Origin: Methylobacterium oxalidis | GTDB lineage: Bacteria > Pseudomonadota > Alphaproteobacteria > Rhizobiales > Beijerinckiaceae | Assembly (NCBI RefSeq): GCF_007992195.1 | Contig: NZ_BJZU01000034.1 | Coordinates: 1-64,000 of the forward strand | Length of the DNA: 64,000 nt | Direction of reading: 5' to 3' | Part shown: one piece after another, positions 37,088 to 48,300 of the stretch | How positions within the stretch are numbered: the first letter of the stretch is position 1 | How the letters are laid out: each line of letters begins with the position of its first letter | Translations under genes and position numbers: made by a program | Notes under the pieces: generated by a model | Database searches by the model: none | What the model was told of the DNA's origin: nothing | What the model saw: only the letters and a program-made list of their open reading frames with translations

Positions 37088-38117
37088 CCTCCTCCGCACC
37101 CTCCTCGGCGCTCGCCCCGCCCGCCCGCGGCTGCGGCCGCGAGACGATCTCGGTGAGGAGGCCGCCGACGCCGAGCGCCACGATGTCGGCGCGAGTCACA
37201 GCGAGCCCGGCGAGGAGCCGGTGCAGGATCCAGTCGAAGCCGTTCTCCTTCGGCGAGCGGGCGCAGCCCGGCGCGCCGATCACCGGAACGCCACCGAGCG
37301 CACCGACAAGGAGGAGGTTGCCCGGATCGACCGGCATGCCGAGATGGTCGACGCGTCCCCCGGCCGCCTCGATGCCGGAGGGGATCACGTCCCGCCGGTC
37401 GGCGATGGCCGAGGCGCCGAAGATCACGGCGATCTCGGCCCCGTCCGTCTCGACCAGGGCGCTGAGCGCGTCCGCGACCGCCACGGACGTGTGGGCCACG
37501 CGGCGCTCGGCCACGATCCCGGCGCCTGTCGGCGCGAGGCGGCGGGCGAGGGTCCGCAGGGTCTTGTCGACGGTCGCGTCCTTGAGGCCGGGCAGCAGGG
37601 TCGAGACCACGCCGACGCGGGTCAGCCGGTAGGGCGCCACCGCGATCGGCGCGGAGGGGGCCGCCTGCCGGGCCCGCCCGAGCAGCGTGCCGGGAACCGC
37701 GTAGGGAATGATCTTGACCGTCGCCACCATCTCGCCCGCCGCCACGGGTCGGAAGGGCGGGAGCGTCGCCACCGTGATCGCCTCGTCGACGGCGTTCACG
37801 GCGTCGACGGCATCCGAAGCGAGGCGCAGTACCCCGGCCCATTCCGCGTGCAGGTTGCAGCGGCCGGTGAAGGGCACTGCCGGTTCGACCCCGTCTCCGG
37901 CGAGGTGCCGGGCGAGGTCGCGGGCGGCCTCGTCCTCGCCGATGTCGCCGGCTTCGAGGCGGGCGGCCACCACCTCGCTGAGGCCCGCGGCCTCGAACCG
38001 CGCCACCACCTCCGGCGAGATCGCCTGCCCCTTGCGCAGAACCGTGTCGTCCGCGCGCACAGCGTGGGCCGCGATGAGGCCCGCCGCCTCGGCCAGGGGA
38101 ACGGGGCCGAACTTCAC
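37080..38117 (-). CDS. Molybdopterin-binding protein (MoeA/CinA-like domain)
   Basis: A 345-residue protein beginning MKFGPVPLAEAAGLIAAHAV, a sequence resembling the opening of MoeA-type proteins. The C-terminal MPT-binding domain includes VVSTLLPGLKDATVDKTLR, IAVIFGASAIADRRDVIP and GVPVIGAPGCARSPKENGFD. Members of this group lie beside mobA-like and xdhC genes and are thought to present molybdopterin during cofactor assembly. The start overlaps the XdhC C-terminal gene by 4 bp and the stop overlaps the MobA-like gene, so the four are tightly coupled. Confidence 0.85.
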   Translation of the reverse strand: MKFGPVPLAEAAGLIAAHAVRADDTVLRKGQAISPEVVARFEAAGLSEVVAARLEAGDIGEDEAARDLARHLAGDGVEPAVPFTGRCNLHAEWAGVLRLASDAVDAVNAVDEAITVATLPPFRPVAAGEMVATVKIIPYAVPGTLLGRARQAAPSAPIAVAPYRLTRVGVVSTLLPGLKDATVDKTLRTLARRLAPTGAGIVAERRVAHTSVAVADALSALVETDGAEIAVIFGASAIADRRDVIPSGIEAAGGRVDHLGMPVDPGNLLLVGALGGVPVIGAPGCARSPKENGFDWILHRLLAGLAVTRADIVALGVGGLLTEIVSRPQPRAGGASAEEGAEEDA

Positions 38118-38806
38118 GCCGACCCTCCAGCCCGGCCCGCAGCGACGATCTCGGCGAGGACGGAGAGCGCGATCTCCGCGGGCGTGGCGGCGCCGATGTC
38201 GAGACCGATCGGCGCCCGGATCCGGCCGATCTCGGCCTCGCTGAAGCCCGCCGCCGTCAGGCGCTCGACGCGCCGGGCGTGCGTCTTCCGCGAGCCGAGC
38301 GCCCCCACGTAGAAGCAGCCTGCCCGCAGGGCGGCCGCGAGGGCGGGATCGTCGATCTTGGGATCGTGGGTCAGCGCGGCGAGCGCGCAGTAACGGTCGA
38401 GGGGCGGGACCGGGCCGGCGAGCGCCGCGTCCGGCCAGAGCGGCACGAGATCGACGTCGGGGAAGCGCTCGGGCGTCGCGAAGGCGGTGCGCGGGTCGAT
38501 CACCGTGACGGCGAGGTCGAGGGCGGCCGCCATCGGGGCGAGGGCCTGGCTGATGTGTACCGCGCCGATCACGACGAGCCGCACCGGCGGCACCTGGACG
38601 GTCAGGAAGAGCTGGCGGCCTCCGGCCTCGACGAGCCCGCTGCGGCCGCTGGTGAGATGGGCGCGCAGCGCCTCGGCCAGGGGATCGGCCGCGATGTCAG
38701 GTTCGCGCACGAGCCGCTGCTCTCCGTCTCCCACGTCGGTCACGAGGATGGCGGCCCGGCGCGCGGCGCGCTCCGCGTTGAGCGCGCGGAGGGTCTCGAT
38801 GCGCAT
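38114..38806 (-). CDS. XdhC family protein, Rossmann (C-terminal) half
   Basis: A 230-residue protein corresponding to the NAD-fold half of XdhC/CoxI: RLVVIGAVHISQALAPMAAA, YCALAALTHDPKIDDPALAA and FYVGALGSRKTHARRVERL. XdhC proteins bind molybdenum cofactor, promote its sulfuration and insert it into xanthine-dehydrogenase-like enzymes. In this locus the family is split: the N-terminal half is a separate gene immediately upstream, with stop and start overlapping as TGATG. The usual partner enzyme subunits are not in this window. Confidence 0.87.
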   Translation of the reverse strand: MRIETLRALNAERAARRAAILVTDVGDGEQRLVREPDIAADPLAEALRAHLTSGRSGLVEAGGRQLFLTVQVPPVRLVVIGAVHISQALAPMAAALDLAVTVIDPRTAFATPERFPDVDLVPLWPDAALAGPVPPLDRYCALAALTHDPKIDDPALAAALRAGCFYVGALGSRKTHARRVERLTAAGFSEAEIGRIRAPIGLDIGAATPAEIALSVLAEIVAAGRAGGSA

Positions 38807-39129
38807 CAGGCGACCCGCTCGAGGAAGACGCGGATGCGCCCGCCGCAGGAGAGGCCGGCCCGCCACGCCGTCTCGTCGGCGACACCGAATTCGAGAATGC
38901 GCGAGCGCCCGTCGGCGATCACGTCGAGACCTTCGGTGATGACCTCGCCCTCGACGCAGCCGCCGGAGACCGAGCCGAGGAAGTTGCCCCCGCCGTCGAT
39001 GACGAGGTGGCTGCCGACAGGCCGCGGCGCCGAGCCCCAGGTCTCGATCACGGTGGCGAGCGCGACGTCGCGCCCGTCGCGCCGCCAAGTCTCGGCTGCG
39101 GCGAGGATGTCTGTGTCGGTGGCGTGCAT
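38806..39129 (-). CDS. XdhC family protein, N-terminal (CoxI-like) half
   Basis: A 107-residue protein matching the first domain of XdhC/CoxI: ALATVIETWGSAPRPVGSHL, GNFLGSVSGGCVEGEVI and the Cys of SCGGRIRVFLE. The conserved cysteines in SGGCVEG and LSCGG are those implicated in cofactor binding or sulfuration. First gene of a four-gene maturation operon. The 200 bp upstream separates it from the divergent periplasmic binding protein and should hold both promoters. Confidence 0.87.
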   Translation of the reverse strand: MHATDTDILAAAETWRRDGRDVALATVIETWGSAPRPVGSHLVIDGGGNFLGSVSGGCVEGEVITEGLDVIADGRSRILEFGVADETAWRAGLSCGGRIRVFLERVA

Positions 39130-39330
39130 AGTGCGGGATCCCGCAACGGACGCCCTGCCGGCCCTCGGCAGCGTCCGATGGTTTGGAGCCAGAGGCAGTT
39201 AGGCCCTCCGCTGCCGGTCGCAACCCGGATGCCGGAAAGGGGCGGCCTGCGGGTGCCTTTCCGCACCGCGCGGGCCAGGATATCACGATCACTCCTCCAT
39301 CGTCCGCCGAGCGCAGCGGGACGCGCACTT

Positions 39331-40437
39331 ATGAGAATCCTGACGGCCCTGCTCGTCGCTATCTTGGCCTCTGCCCCGGCGCTGGCGCAGGCGCCGTTGA
39401 AGATCGGGCTGTCCGCGCCGCTGACCGGGCCGGACGCAGCCTTCGGCCAGGGCCTGCGGCTCGGCGCGGAGCAGGCGGTGGCCGACCTCAACCGGAGCGG
39501 CGGGCGCAAGATCGCTCTCGTCGTGGCGGACGATGCCGGCGACCCGAAGCAGGCCGTGGCGATCGCCCGGAAGTTCGCGGCCGAGGGCGTGAGCCTCGCG
39601 ATCGGTCCGTTCGCATCCTCGGTGGCGGCGCTGGCGCTCCCGGCCTACGAGGAGGCCGGCATCGTGATGGTGGCGCCCGGCGCCACCTGGTCGCCGCTCA
39701 GCGCGCGCGGCGCCTGGAACCTCTTCCGTCTCGCGCCGAGCGACGCGCAGCAGGCGGCCTTCGCGGGCGCCTACATCGCGGAGCGATATGGGACGCGCCG
39801 CATCGGCATCGTGCACGACCGCACGACGTTCGGCCGCGGCCTCGCAGACGAGGTGTCGCGCACGCTGAAGGCGCGGGGCCGCCGCGAGGTGCTGTTCGAG
39901 AGCCTCGTCCGCGGCTCGAAGGACGCCTCGGACCTCGCCGCGCGGCTGAAGCGGGCGGCGGTGGAGGTCGTCTACTTCGGCGGCCTCGCGCCCGAGGCGG
40001 CACTCCTGATCAATGCGATGCGAGAAGCGGGTCTCGACGCGCCCATGGTCGGCAGCGACGGCATCCTCGACAAGGATTTCGCGCCGGCCGCCGGCCCCGG
40101 CGCCGAGGGCACGGTGATGACGATGGAGCCCGAGCCGCGCCGGCTGCCGGAGGTGCGGGGCGCCAAGACGATCCCGCGCACGCCGGAGGCCGATGCCGTT
40201 GCGGCACGGTCCTATGCGGCGGTGGAGCTTCTCGCGCAGGGCGCTGCGCGGGCGCGATCGACCCAAGGGACGAAAGTCGCGGCCGCCCTGCGCGAGGGCG
40301 GCCCGATCCGCACCCTCGTTGGCGACCTCAGCTTCGATCAGGCCGGCGACACGCGCTATCCCGACCTCGTCCTGCGGACGTGGCGGCGCACGGCGGACGG
40401 GCGGATCGACTATCTGGGAAGCGAGAACGGTCCCTGA
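39331..40437 (+). CDS. Periplasmic substrate-binding protein of a branched-chain amino-acid-type ABC transporter
   Basis: A 368-residue protein with a clear signal peptide (MRILTALLVAILASAPALAQ, cleavage near residue 19). The mature part is a type I binding fold: LKIGLSAPLTGPDAAFGQGL, then VVADDAGDPKQAVAIARKF and RRIGIVHDRTTFGRGLADEV, as in LivJ/UrtA-like proteins. No permease or ATPase gene is adjacent, so it is an orphan binding protein or serves a transporter encoded elsewhere. Ligand unknown. Confidence 0.87.
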   Translation: MRILTALLVAILASAPALAQAPLKIGLSAPLTGPDAAFGQGLRLGAEQAVADLNRSGGRKIALVVADDAGDPKQAVAIARKFAAEGVSLAIGPFASSVAALALPAYEEAGIVMVAPGATWSPLSARGAWNLFRLAPSDAQQAAFAGAYIAERYGTRRIGIVHDRTTFGRGLADEVSRTLKARGRREVLFESLVRGSKDASDLAARLKRAAVEVVYFGGLAPEAALLINAMREAGLDAPMVGSDGILDKDFAPAAGPGAEGTVMTMEPEPRRLPEVRGAKTIPRTPEADAVAARSYAAVELLAQGAARARSTQGTKVAAALREGGPIRTLVGDLSFDQAGDTRYPDLVLRTWRRTADGRIDYLGSENGP

Positions 40438-40637
40438 ACCCGCTTTCCTGTCGATGGGCGGGCGTGTGCGGGCGGGCGCGCTTGCGTCGGCCTCGCGCCG
40501 ACACTACATGCGTCCTACGCTTGACGGCTTCGCGCATCCGACGGGATCGGACCCGCCGCCCCGGCGTTTTGCTGATTGGCCGGTGATATTGGTCCCGGGT
40601 CCCCGCGATCGCCGGGCGATCCGGCTGGAGAGGATGG

Positions 40638-40913
40638 ATGGCGAAAGAAGAATTGATGCAGTTCGACGGTCTCGTTCTCGAGATCCTTCCGGATGCCCGC
40701 TATCGCGTGCAGCTCGACCAGGGCCACGAGATCGTGGCCTACACGGCCGGCAAGATGAAGAAGAACCGCATCAAGACCCTCGCCGGCGACCGTGTCACGG
40801 TCGAGATGTCGCCCTACGACCTCGAGAAGGGCCGTCTCGTCTTCCGCCACAAGGACGAGCGTTCGGCCGGCCCGCGCCCGCCGGTCCGCGGCGGGCAGTT
40901 CCGCCGCCGCTGA
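40638..40913 (+). CDS. infA: Translation initiation factor IF-1, extended form
   Basis: A 91-residue S1/OB-fold protein. The core (residues 1-72) keeps the IF-1 pattern: [57 protein letters not shown]. The typical factor stops near residue 72; here an Arg/Pro-rich basic tail of about 19 residues follows. IF-1 binds the 30S A site at initiation. The gene is alone, with its own terminator. The longer tail leaves open that this is a paralogue beside a standard infA elsewhere. Confidence 0.9.
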   Translation: MAKEELMQFDGLVLEILPDARYRVQLDQGHEIVAYTAGKMKKNRIKTLAGDRVTVEMSPYDLEKGRLVFRHKDERSAGPRPPVRGGQFRRR

Positions 40914-40937
40914 CCTTTCCCCGATCGTCCTGATCCG

Positions 40938-40966
40938 AAGCCGGCCCGCAGACGCGCGCCGGCTTT
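40938..40966 (+). terminator. Intrinsic terminator after infA
   Basis: An 8-bp perfect stem, AAGCCGGC (40938-40945) with GCCGGCTT (40958-40965), around a 12-base loop and ending in TTT. It lies 25 bp after the infA stop and 19 bp before the convergent parC stop, so it probably ends infA transcription and may also work against parC read-through. Confidence 0.6.
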
Positions 40967-40984
40967 CGTGCGTCTGGGCCGACC

Positions 40985-43231
<2,247 letters not shown>

Positions 43232-43261
43232 GAAAGCTCCGGTGGGAATCGGTCAAAAAGA

Positions 43262-43276
43262 GAACATAGCACGAAC
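43262..43276 (-). promoter_or_regulatory. LexA (SOS) box upstream of parC
   Basis: Minus strand GTTCGTGCTATGTTC: a perfect match to the alphaproteobacterial LexA consensus GTTC-N7-GTTC. It sits in the 49-bp space between the recO stop and the parC start, 31 bp before the ATG, where a bound repressor would block transcription. The match is seen directly; regulation is inferred from the known consensus. Confidence 0.6.
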
Positions 43277-43280
43277 AGTA

Positions 43281-44012
43281 TCACGCTGGCGCGAGTCCGA
43301 GTGCGACGAATCGCGTCCGCTCCTCGGGCACCGCGAGGCCGCGCGGCTCCCAGAGGTGGCGAGCCAGGAAATAGCCCGTCAAGGTAAATCCCTGACGAAC
43401 GTCATCCGGACCGGGCACGCGGTTGGCTCCGCTGCGCTCACCCAGGAAGGCGGGCAGCGGCAGGAGGCGGTCGCGGTAAGGCTCGCCGGCCGAGGCGCTG
43501 ACCGCGCGACCCGTCTTCGGCGAGACGTAGATCAGGGCATCGTTGGCGCCGGTCGCCGCGCAGGCCTGGAGATCGAGGCCGAAGCCGAGCTCGGCCAACA
43601 CCGCGAGCTCGAAGCGCACCATCAGCGCCGAGGCGATCGCCTTGTCGTCGAGATGCGCGATCAGCACCTGAGCCGCCTCGTAGAGGGCGGGGTGGGGATC
43701 GCGTTCGGGCAGGAGCCGCAGCAGGCCCGCCATGTGATTGACCCCGTAGAGGGCGAGGCCGGAATCGATCAGGCGCGAGGCGACGAGATCGAGCGGCTCC
43801 ACCGCGTAGGAGCCGAGGCCCTCGTCGAGCCGCGCGCGCCAAGTCACGCGCAGTCGGTTGCCGGTCTGCAGCACGGGCTGCATCCGCCGGGATCGACCGC
43901 CGTGGACGAGCCCGAGATGCCGACCGTGCTCGGCCGTCATCGCCTCCAGGATCACCCCCGATTCACCGTGCCGGCGCAGGCCGATCACGAAGGCGTCGTC
44001 GCTCCACTGCAT
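43281..44012 (-). CDS. recO: DNA repair protein RecO
   Basis: A 243-residue protein. The N-terminal OB fold starts MQWSDDAFVIGLRRHGESGV and continues with GRHLGLVHGGRSRRMQPVLQ, both typical of RecO, followed by the helical C-terminal domain (LLRLLPERDPHPALYEAAQV). RecO works with RecR and RecF to load RecA onto SSB-coated gaps and to anneal strands. It lies upstream of parC on the same strand, a frequent pairing in related bacteria. The four zinc-binding cysteines of some RecO proteins are not present. Confidence 0.93.
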   Translation of the reverse strand: MQWSDDAFVIGLRRHGESGVILEAMTAEHGRHLGLVHGGRSRRMQPVLQTGNRLRVTWRARLDEGLGSYAVEPLDLVASRLIDSGLALYGVNHMAGLLRLLPERDPHPALYEAAQVLIAHLDDKAIASALMVRFELAVLAELGFGLDLQACAATGANDALIYVSPKTGRAVSASAGEPYRDRLLPLPAFLGERSGANRVPGPDDVRQGFTLTGYFLARHLWEPRGLAVPEERTRFVALGLAPA

Positions 44013-44114
44013 GGACGACAGATAAGCATTCCGGGGCTGGGATGTGAGCGGTCGGATCGCCTTGATGGTTGCGGGAGCAACCGTATTCTCCCCAGGGTTC
44101 GGAGACGAAGACCT

Positions 44115-44537
44115 GTGATTCCCGCCGCGCACGCCCTCCGCCTCGGCACCCTGCTGGCCTTCTCGTGGCTTTCCGGTTGCTCGGGCGCATCGAAGCCGCC
44201 GATCATGGCGACCGAGGCGGCGCCGACCGGCTTCAAGGAGCGCGTGGCGGCGCTCGCCCTGCGGCAGGTGCCGTTCGGATCCGTCTCCGTGATCCCCGTC
44301 AGCTTCGAGAAGAGCCGCATCGCCGGCCCCTTCGAGGATGGCGGGCGCACGCTCTACTGCGTGACCAGCCGTCTGCGCGGCCGAAGCCTGCTCGGCACCG
44401 AGCGCGCGAAGGTCGTGATCCGCGAGGAGATCGGCACCGAGAAGCTCAGCGTCGTGGAGGACGAGCCGGAGGTCTGCGAGGGCCACCGCTCCGTGCCCTT
44501 CCCGGAACTGGAAGCCTACGCGGCGCGGCGGACCTGA
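44115..44537 (+). CDS. Small hypothetical lipoprotein
   Basis: A 140-residue protein taken from the GTG at 44115. Residues 1-22 form a lipoprotein signal ending in the lipobox LSGC. The mature part is basic and mixed (TGFKERVAALALRQVPFGSV, then GGRTLYCVTSRLRGRSLLGT and EVCEGHRSVPFPELEAY) with two cysteines that could pair. No known domain is recognised. It is divergent from recO and precedes the ChaC-like gene by 41 bp, so the two may share a transcript. Envelope location inferred from the lipobox. Confidence 0.7.
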   Translation: MIPAAHALRLGTLLAFSWLSGCSGASKPPIMATEAAPTGFKERVAALALRQVPFGSVSVIPVSFEKSRIAGPFEDGGRTLYCVTSRLRGRSLLGTERAKVVIREEIGTEKLSVVEDEPEVCEGHRSVPFPELEAYAARRT

Positions 44538-44578
44538 CCCGGGTTGATCCCGCGCCGCAGCGATGCTCCCCTTGGGGC

Positions 44579-45262
44579 ATGCCTGCCTCGAACCTCGCGC
44601 TCACCCTGGATCTCATCGCCCGCGCCCATCCGGAGCCCGTCGCGGACGACGCCACCGCCCTGCACCTCCTCACCGACGACGAGTTGCGGCCGGGTCTCGC
44701 GAGCGCCGTCGCGGGCAAGCCGGGGCCCGCCGACGAGGTCTGGGTCTTCGCCTACGGATCGCTGATGTGGCAGCCGGAATTCGCGGTCGCCGAGCGGCGG
44801 ATCGGCGTGGTGCGCGGATTCCACCGCCGCTTCTGCCTGCTGCAGCGCCGCTTCCGCGGCACGAGGGAGCGGCCGGGCTTCGTGCTGGCGCTCGACCGGG
44901 GCGGTACCTGCAAGGGCGTCGCCTTCCGCCTCGCCGGCACCGACCCGATGGCGGTCCTGATGCCGGTCTGGCGCCGCGAGATGAAGGGCAACGGCTACGA
45001 GGCGCGCTGGCTGCCGGTCGAGACGGAGGCCGGACGGGTCCATGCCCTGACCTTCATCGTCAATCGCCTCGGCGACCGCTACGCGGGGCGCCTGACGGAG
45101 GACGAGATCGCCGCGATGATCGCGGCGGCCTGCGGGCATCTGGGCCCCAGCGCCGAGTACCTCCTGCGCACCGCGCAGGCCTGCGCCGAACTCGGCATCC
45201 GCGACCGGCACCTGATGCGGCTTGAGGCCCTGGTGGCCGAGCGATTGGGCGGGTGCGGATAG
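44579..45262 (+). CDS. Gamma-glutamylcyclotransferase (ChaC-like)
   Basis: A 227-residue protein. The substrate-binding loop VWVFAYGSLMWQPEFAVAER near residue 55 is the signature of the ChaC branch, which converts glutathione to 5-oxoproline and Cys-Gly. The catalytic Glu is probably in LPVETEAGRVHALTFIVNR, and the C-terminal YLLRTAQACAELGIRD block is typical. Likely cytosolic. Converges with dnaE across a 51-bp gap. Whether glutathione or another gamma-glutamyl compound is the substrate is not shown by the sequence. Confidence 0.9.
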   Translation: MPASNLALTLDLIARAHPEPVADDATALHLLTDDELRPGLASAVAGKPGPADEVWVFAYGSLMWQPEFAVAERRIGVVRGFHRRFCLLQRRFRGTRERPGFVLALDRGGTCKGVAFRLAGTDPMAVLMPVWRREMKGNGYEARWLPVETEAGRVHALTFIVNRLGDRYAGRLTEDEIAAMIAAACGHLGPSAEYLLRTAQACAELGIRDRHLMRLEALVAERLGGCG

Positions 45263-45269
45263 GAGCTGC

Positions 45270-45294
45270 CGCGGAGCGGTTCGCCCTCTCCGCG
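45270..45294. terminator. Possible terminator hairpin between the ChaC-like gene and dnaE
   Basis: A perfect 7-bp inverted repeat CGCGGAG/CTCCGCG with an 11-base loop lies in the convergent gap. There is no T-run on either side, so the call is weak; the hairpin may only act as a 3'-end stabiliser. Confidence 0.3.
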
Positions 45295-45313
45295 ACGGAT
45301 GCGCAGGCGCGCC

Positions 45314-48300
45314 TCAGTTCACCTCCACCTGCACCACGCCCGGCACCGCCCGCAGCGCGCCCGCGACCTGCGGACTCGCCTGGTACTTGCCCGGCAGCTT
45401 CACCTCGACCTCGCGCTCGCCGCCGTCGAGGATGAGGATCAGGGAGACCTCGCCCTCGCCGCGAAGCGACAGGCGCTGCTGGACCGAGCCGATCGGGCGC
45501 TCGTCGCGCAGGTAGATCCGCATGCCCTTCTGGTAGCGGGCGACCGCCTGGTCCAGGGGCTCGGCGGTCTGGATGCGGGCGCGCACGTCCTCGCCCTCCA
45601 GGTTCGCTTGAAGCTGGAGCACCAGCGGCCGGCCGGGCTCCAGGATGTCGCGGTAGTGGCCGAGCCCCTCGGAGAAGATGATCGCCTCGAAGTGACCGGT
45701 CTGGTCCGAGAGGGTGACGATGCCGAGCTTGTTGCCGGTCTTGGTGCGCCGCTCCGAGCGGTCGAGCACCGAGGCCGCCACCCGCCCGACGCTGGTCGAC
45801 CCGGCCCGCACGGCGCGGCAGAACTCGGCCCAGGTCTGGACGCGCAGCTTCTCCAGAAGATGCCCGTACTCGTCGAGGGGGTGCCCGGACAGGAAGAAGC
45901 CGACCGCGTCGTACTCCTTCTTCAGCTTCTCGGCCATCGGCCAGGGGTCGTGCGGCGGGATGCGCAGGGAGACGTCGGCCGACGCGACGCCGCCGAACAT
46001 GTCGACGATGCCGGTCGTCTCGGCCTCGGCCGCCCCCTGCGCCAGCTTCATCATGGGCTCGACCGCCGCGAAGGCGCGCGACCGGTCCGGCTCGATGCAG
46101 TCGAGGGCACCCGCGGCGATCAGGTTCTCCAGCGTCCGCTTGTTGACGTGGCGCGGGTTGAGGCGGCGCGCGAGGCAGGCGAGATCCTTGAACGGCCGCG
46201 TGCCGCGCGCCTCGACGATCGCCTCGACCGCGGCCCGGCCGACGCCCTTGATGGCGGCCAGCGCGTAGCGGATGCGCCCGTCATGCACCTCGAAGACGAC
46301 GCCGGACGCGTTGATCGAGGGCGGCTCCACCACGATCTTCAGGCGCTGGGCGTCCTGGCGGAATTCCGCGAGCTTGTCGGTGTTGTCGATGTCGAGCGTC
46401 ATCGCCGCGGCGAGGAACTCGACCGGATGGTTCGCCTTCAGGTAGGCGGTCTGGTAGGTCAGCAGCGCGTAGGCCGCCGCGTGGCTCTTGTTGAAGCCGT
46501 AATCGGCGAACTTCGCCAGCAGGTCGAAGATCTCGTCGGCCTTCGCCTTGGTCAGACCCCGCTCCACCGAGCCCTTCACGAAGCGGTCGCGCTGGGCGTC
46601 CATCTCCGCCTTGATCTTCTTGCCCATGGCCCGGCGCAGGAGGTCGGCGTCGCCCAGCGAGTAGCCGGCCAGCACCTTGGCCACCTCCATCACCTGCTCC
46701 TGGTAGACGATGATGCCGAAGGTCTCCTTCAGAATCGGCTCCAGCTTCGGGTGAGGGTACCAGCTCGCCTCGTTGCCGGCGTCGCGCCCGAGCTTGCGCT
46801 CGCAGTAGACGGGAATGTTGGCCATCGGGCCCGGCCGGTAGAGGGCCACCAGCGCGATGATGTCCTCGAAACGGTCGGCCTGCATCTCGCACAGCGCCTT
46901 GCGCATGCCCGCCGATTCCACCTGGAACACGCCGACCGTCTCGCCGCGCTTCATCGGCTCGTAGGTCTTCTCGTCGTCGAGGGGCAGGCTGGCGAGGTCG
47001 ACCTCGATGCCGCGCTGCTTCAGGAGGTCCGTGCAGCAGCGCAGCATGGTCAGGGTCTTGAGACCGAGGAAGTCGAACTTCACGAGCCCCGCCTGCTCGA
47101 CCCACTTCATGTTGAACTGGGTCACCCGCATGCCCGTCTTCGGGTCGCGGTAGAGCGGTACCAGCTGCTCGAGCGGCCGGTCACCGATCACGACGCCCGC
47201 CGCGTGGGTCGAGGCGTGGCGGTGGAGCCCTTCGAGCTTCCTGGCGATCTCCATGAGGCGCGCGACGATCGGCTCCTCCTCGATCGCGCTCTGCAGCTTC
47301 GGCTCGCCCTCGATGGCCTGGGCCAGCGTCACGGGGTTGGCCGGGTTCTGCGGCACGAGCTTCGTCAGCTTGTCGACCTGCCCGTAGGGCATCTCCAGCA
47401 CGCGGCCGACGTCGCGCAGCACGCCGCGGGCCAGCAAGGTGCCGAAGGTGATGATCTGTGCCACCTGCGCGTGCCCGTAGCGCTCCTGCACGTACTGGAT
47501 GACGCGCTCGCGGCCCTCGACGCAGAAGTCGATGTCGAAATCCGGCATCGAGACGCGCTCCGGGTTGAGGAAGCGCTCGAACAGCAGGCCGAAGCGGAGC
47601 GGGTCGAGATCGGTGATCAGGAGCGACCACGCGACGAGCGAGCCGGCGCCCGAGCCGCGGCCCGGCCCGACCGGGATGTCGTGGTCCTTCGCCCACTTGA
47701 TGAAGTCGGAGACGATGAGGAAGTAGCCCGGGAACTTCATCTTGACGATGACGTCGAGCTCGAAGGCGAGGCGCTCGCGGTAGACGTCCTCCGCGATCCC
47801 CGGCGCGGTGCCGTGCTGCTTCAGCCGCAGCTCCAGCCCCTCCTCGGCCTGTCGGCGGAGTTCCGCCGGCTCGTCGAGGGCGATCACCTCGGCCACGGCG
47901 TTGGCGGCGTCCGCCCGCGCCTCGGCCTTCTCGGCGAGGGCCGCTTCCCTTGCGGGATCCGTGCCGGAACCCTTGCACGCGTCCCCGGCGGCGACGCTGC
48001 CGAAATTCGGCAGGATCGGCTTGCGGGTCCGCACCCGGTAGGCGCAGCGCATGGCGATCTCGACGGTCGCCGAGAGGGCCTCCGGCAGGTCGCGGAACAG
48101 GTCCGCCATCTCGGCGCGGGTCTTGAAAGCGTGGCGCGGGGTGAGCCGCCGGCGGCGCTCGTCCGAGACGAGGCGGCCCTCCGCGATGGCCAGCAGCGCG
48201 TCGTGTGCGTCGTAATCGTCGGGTTTCCCGAAGAAGGGCTCGTTGGCCGCGGCCACCGCCAGCCCGTGGCGGTCGGCGAGGCGCAGGAGTTCACGCTCGA

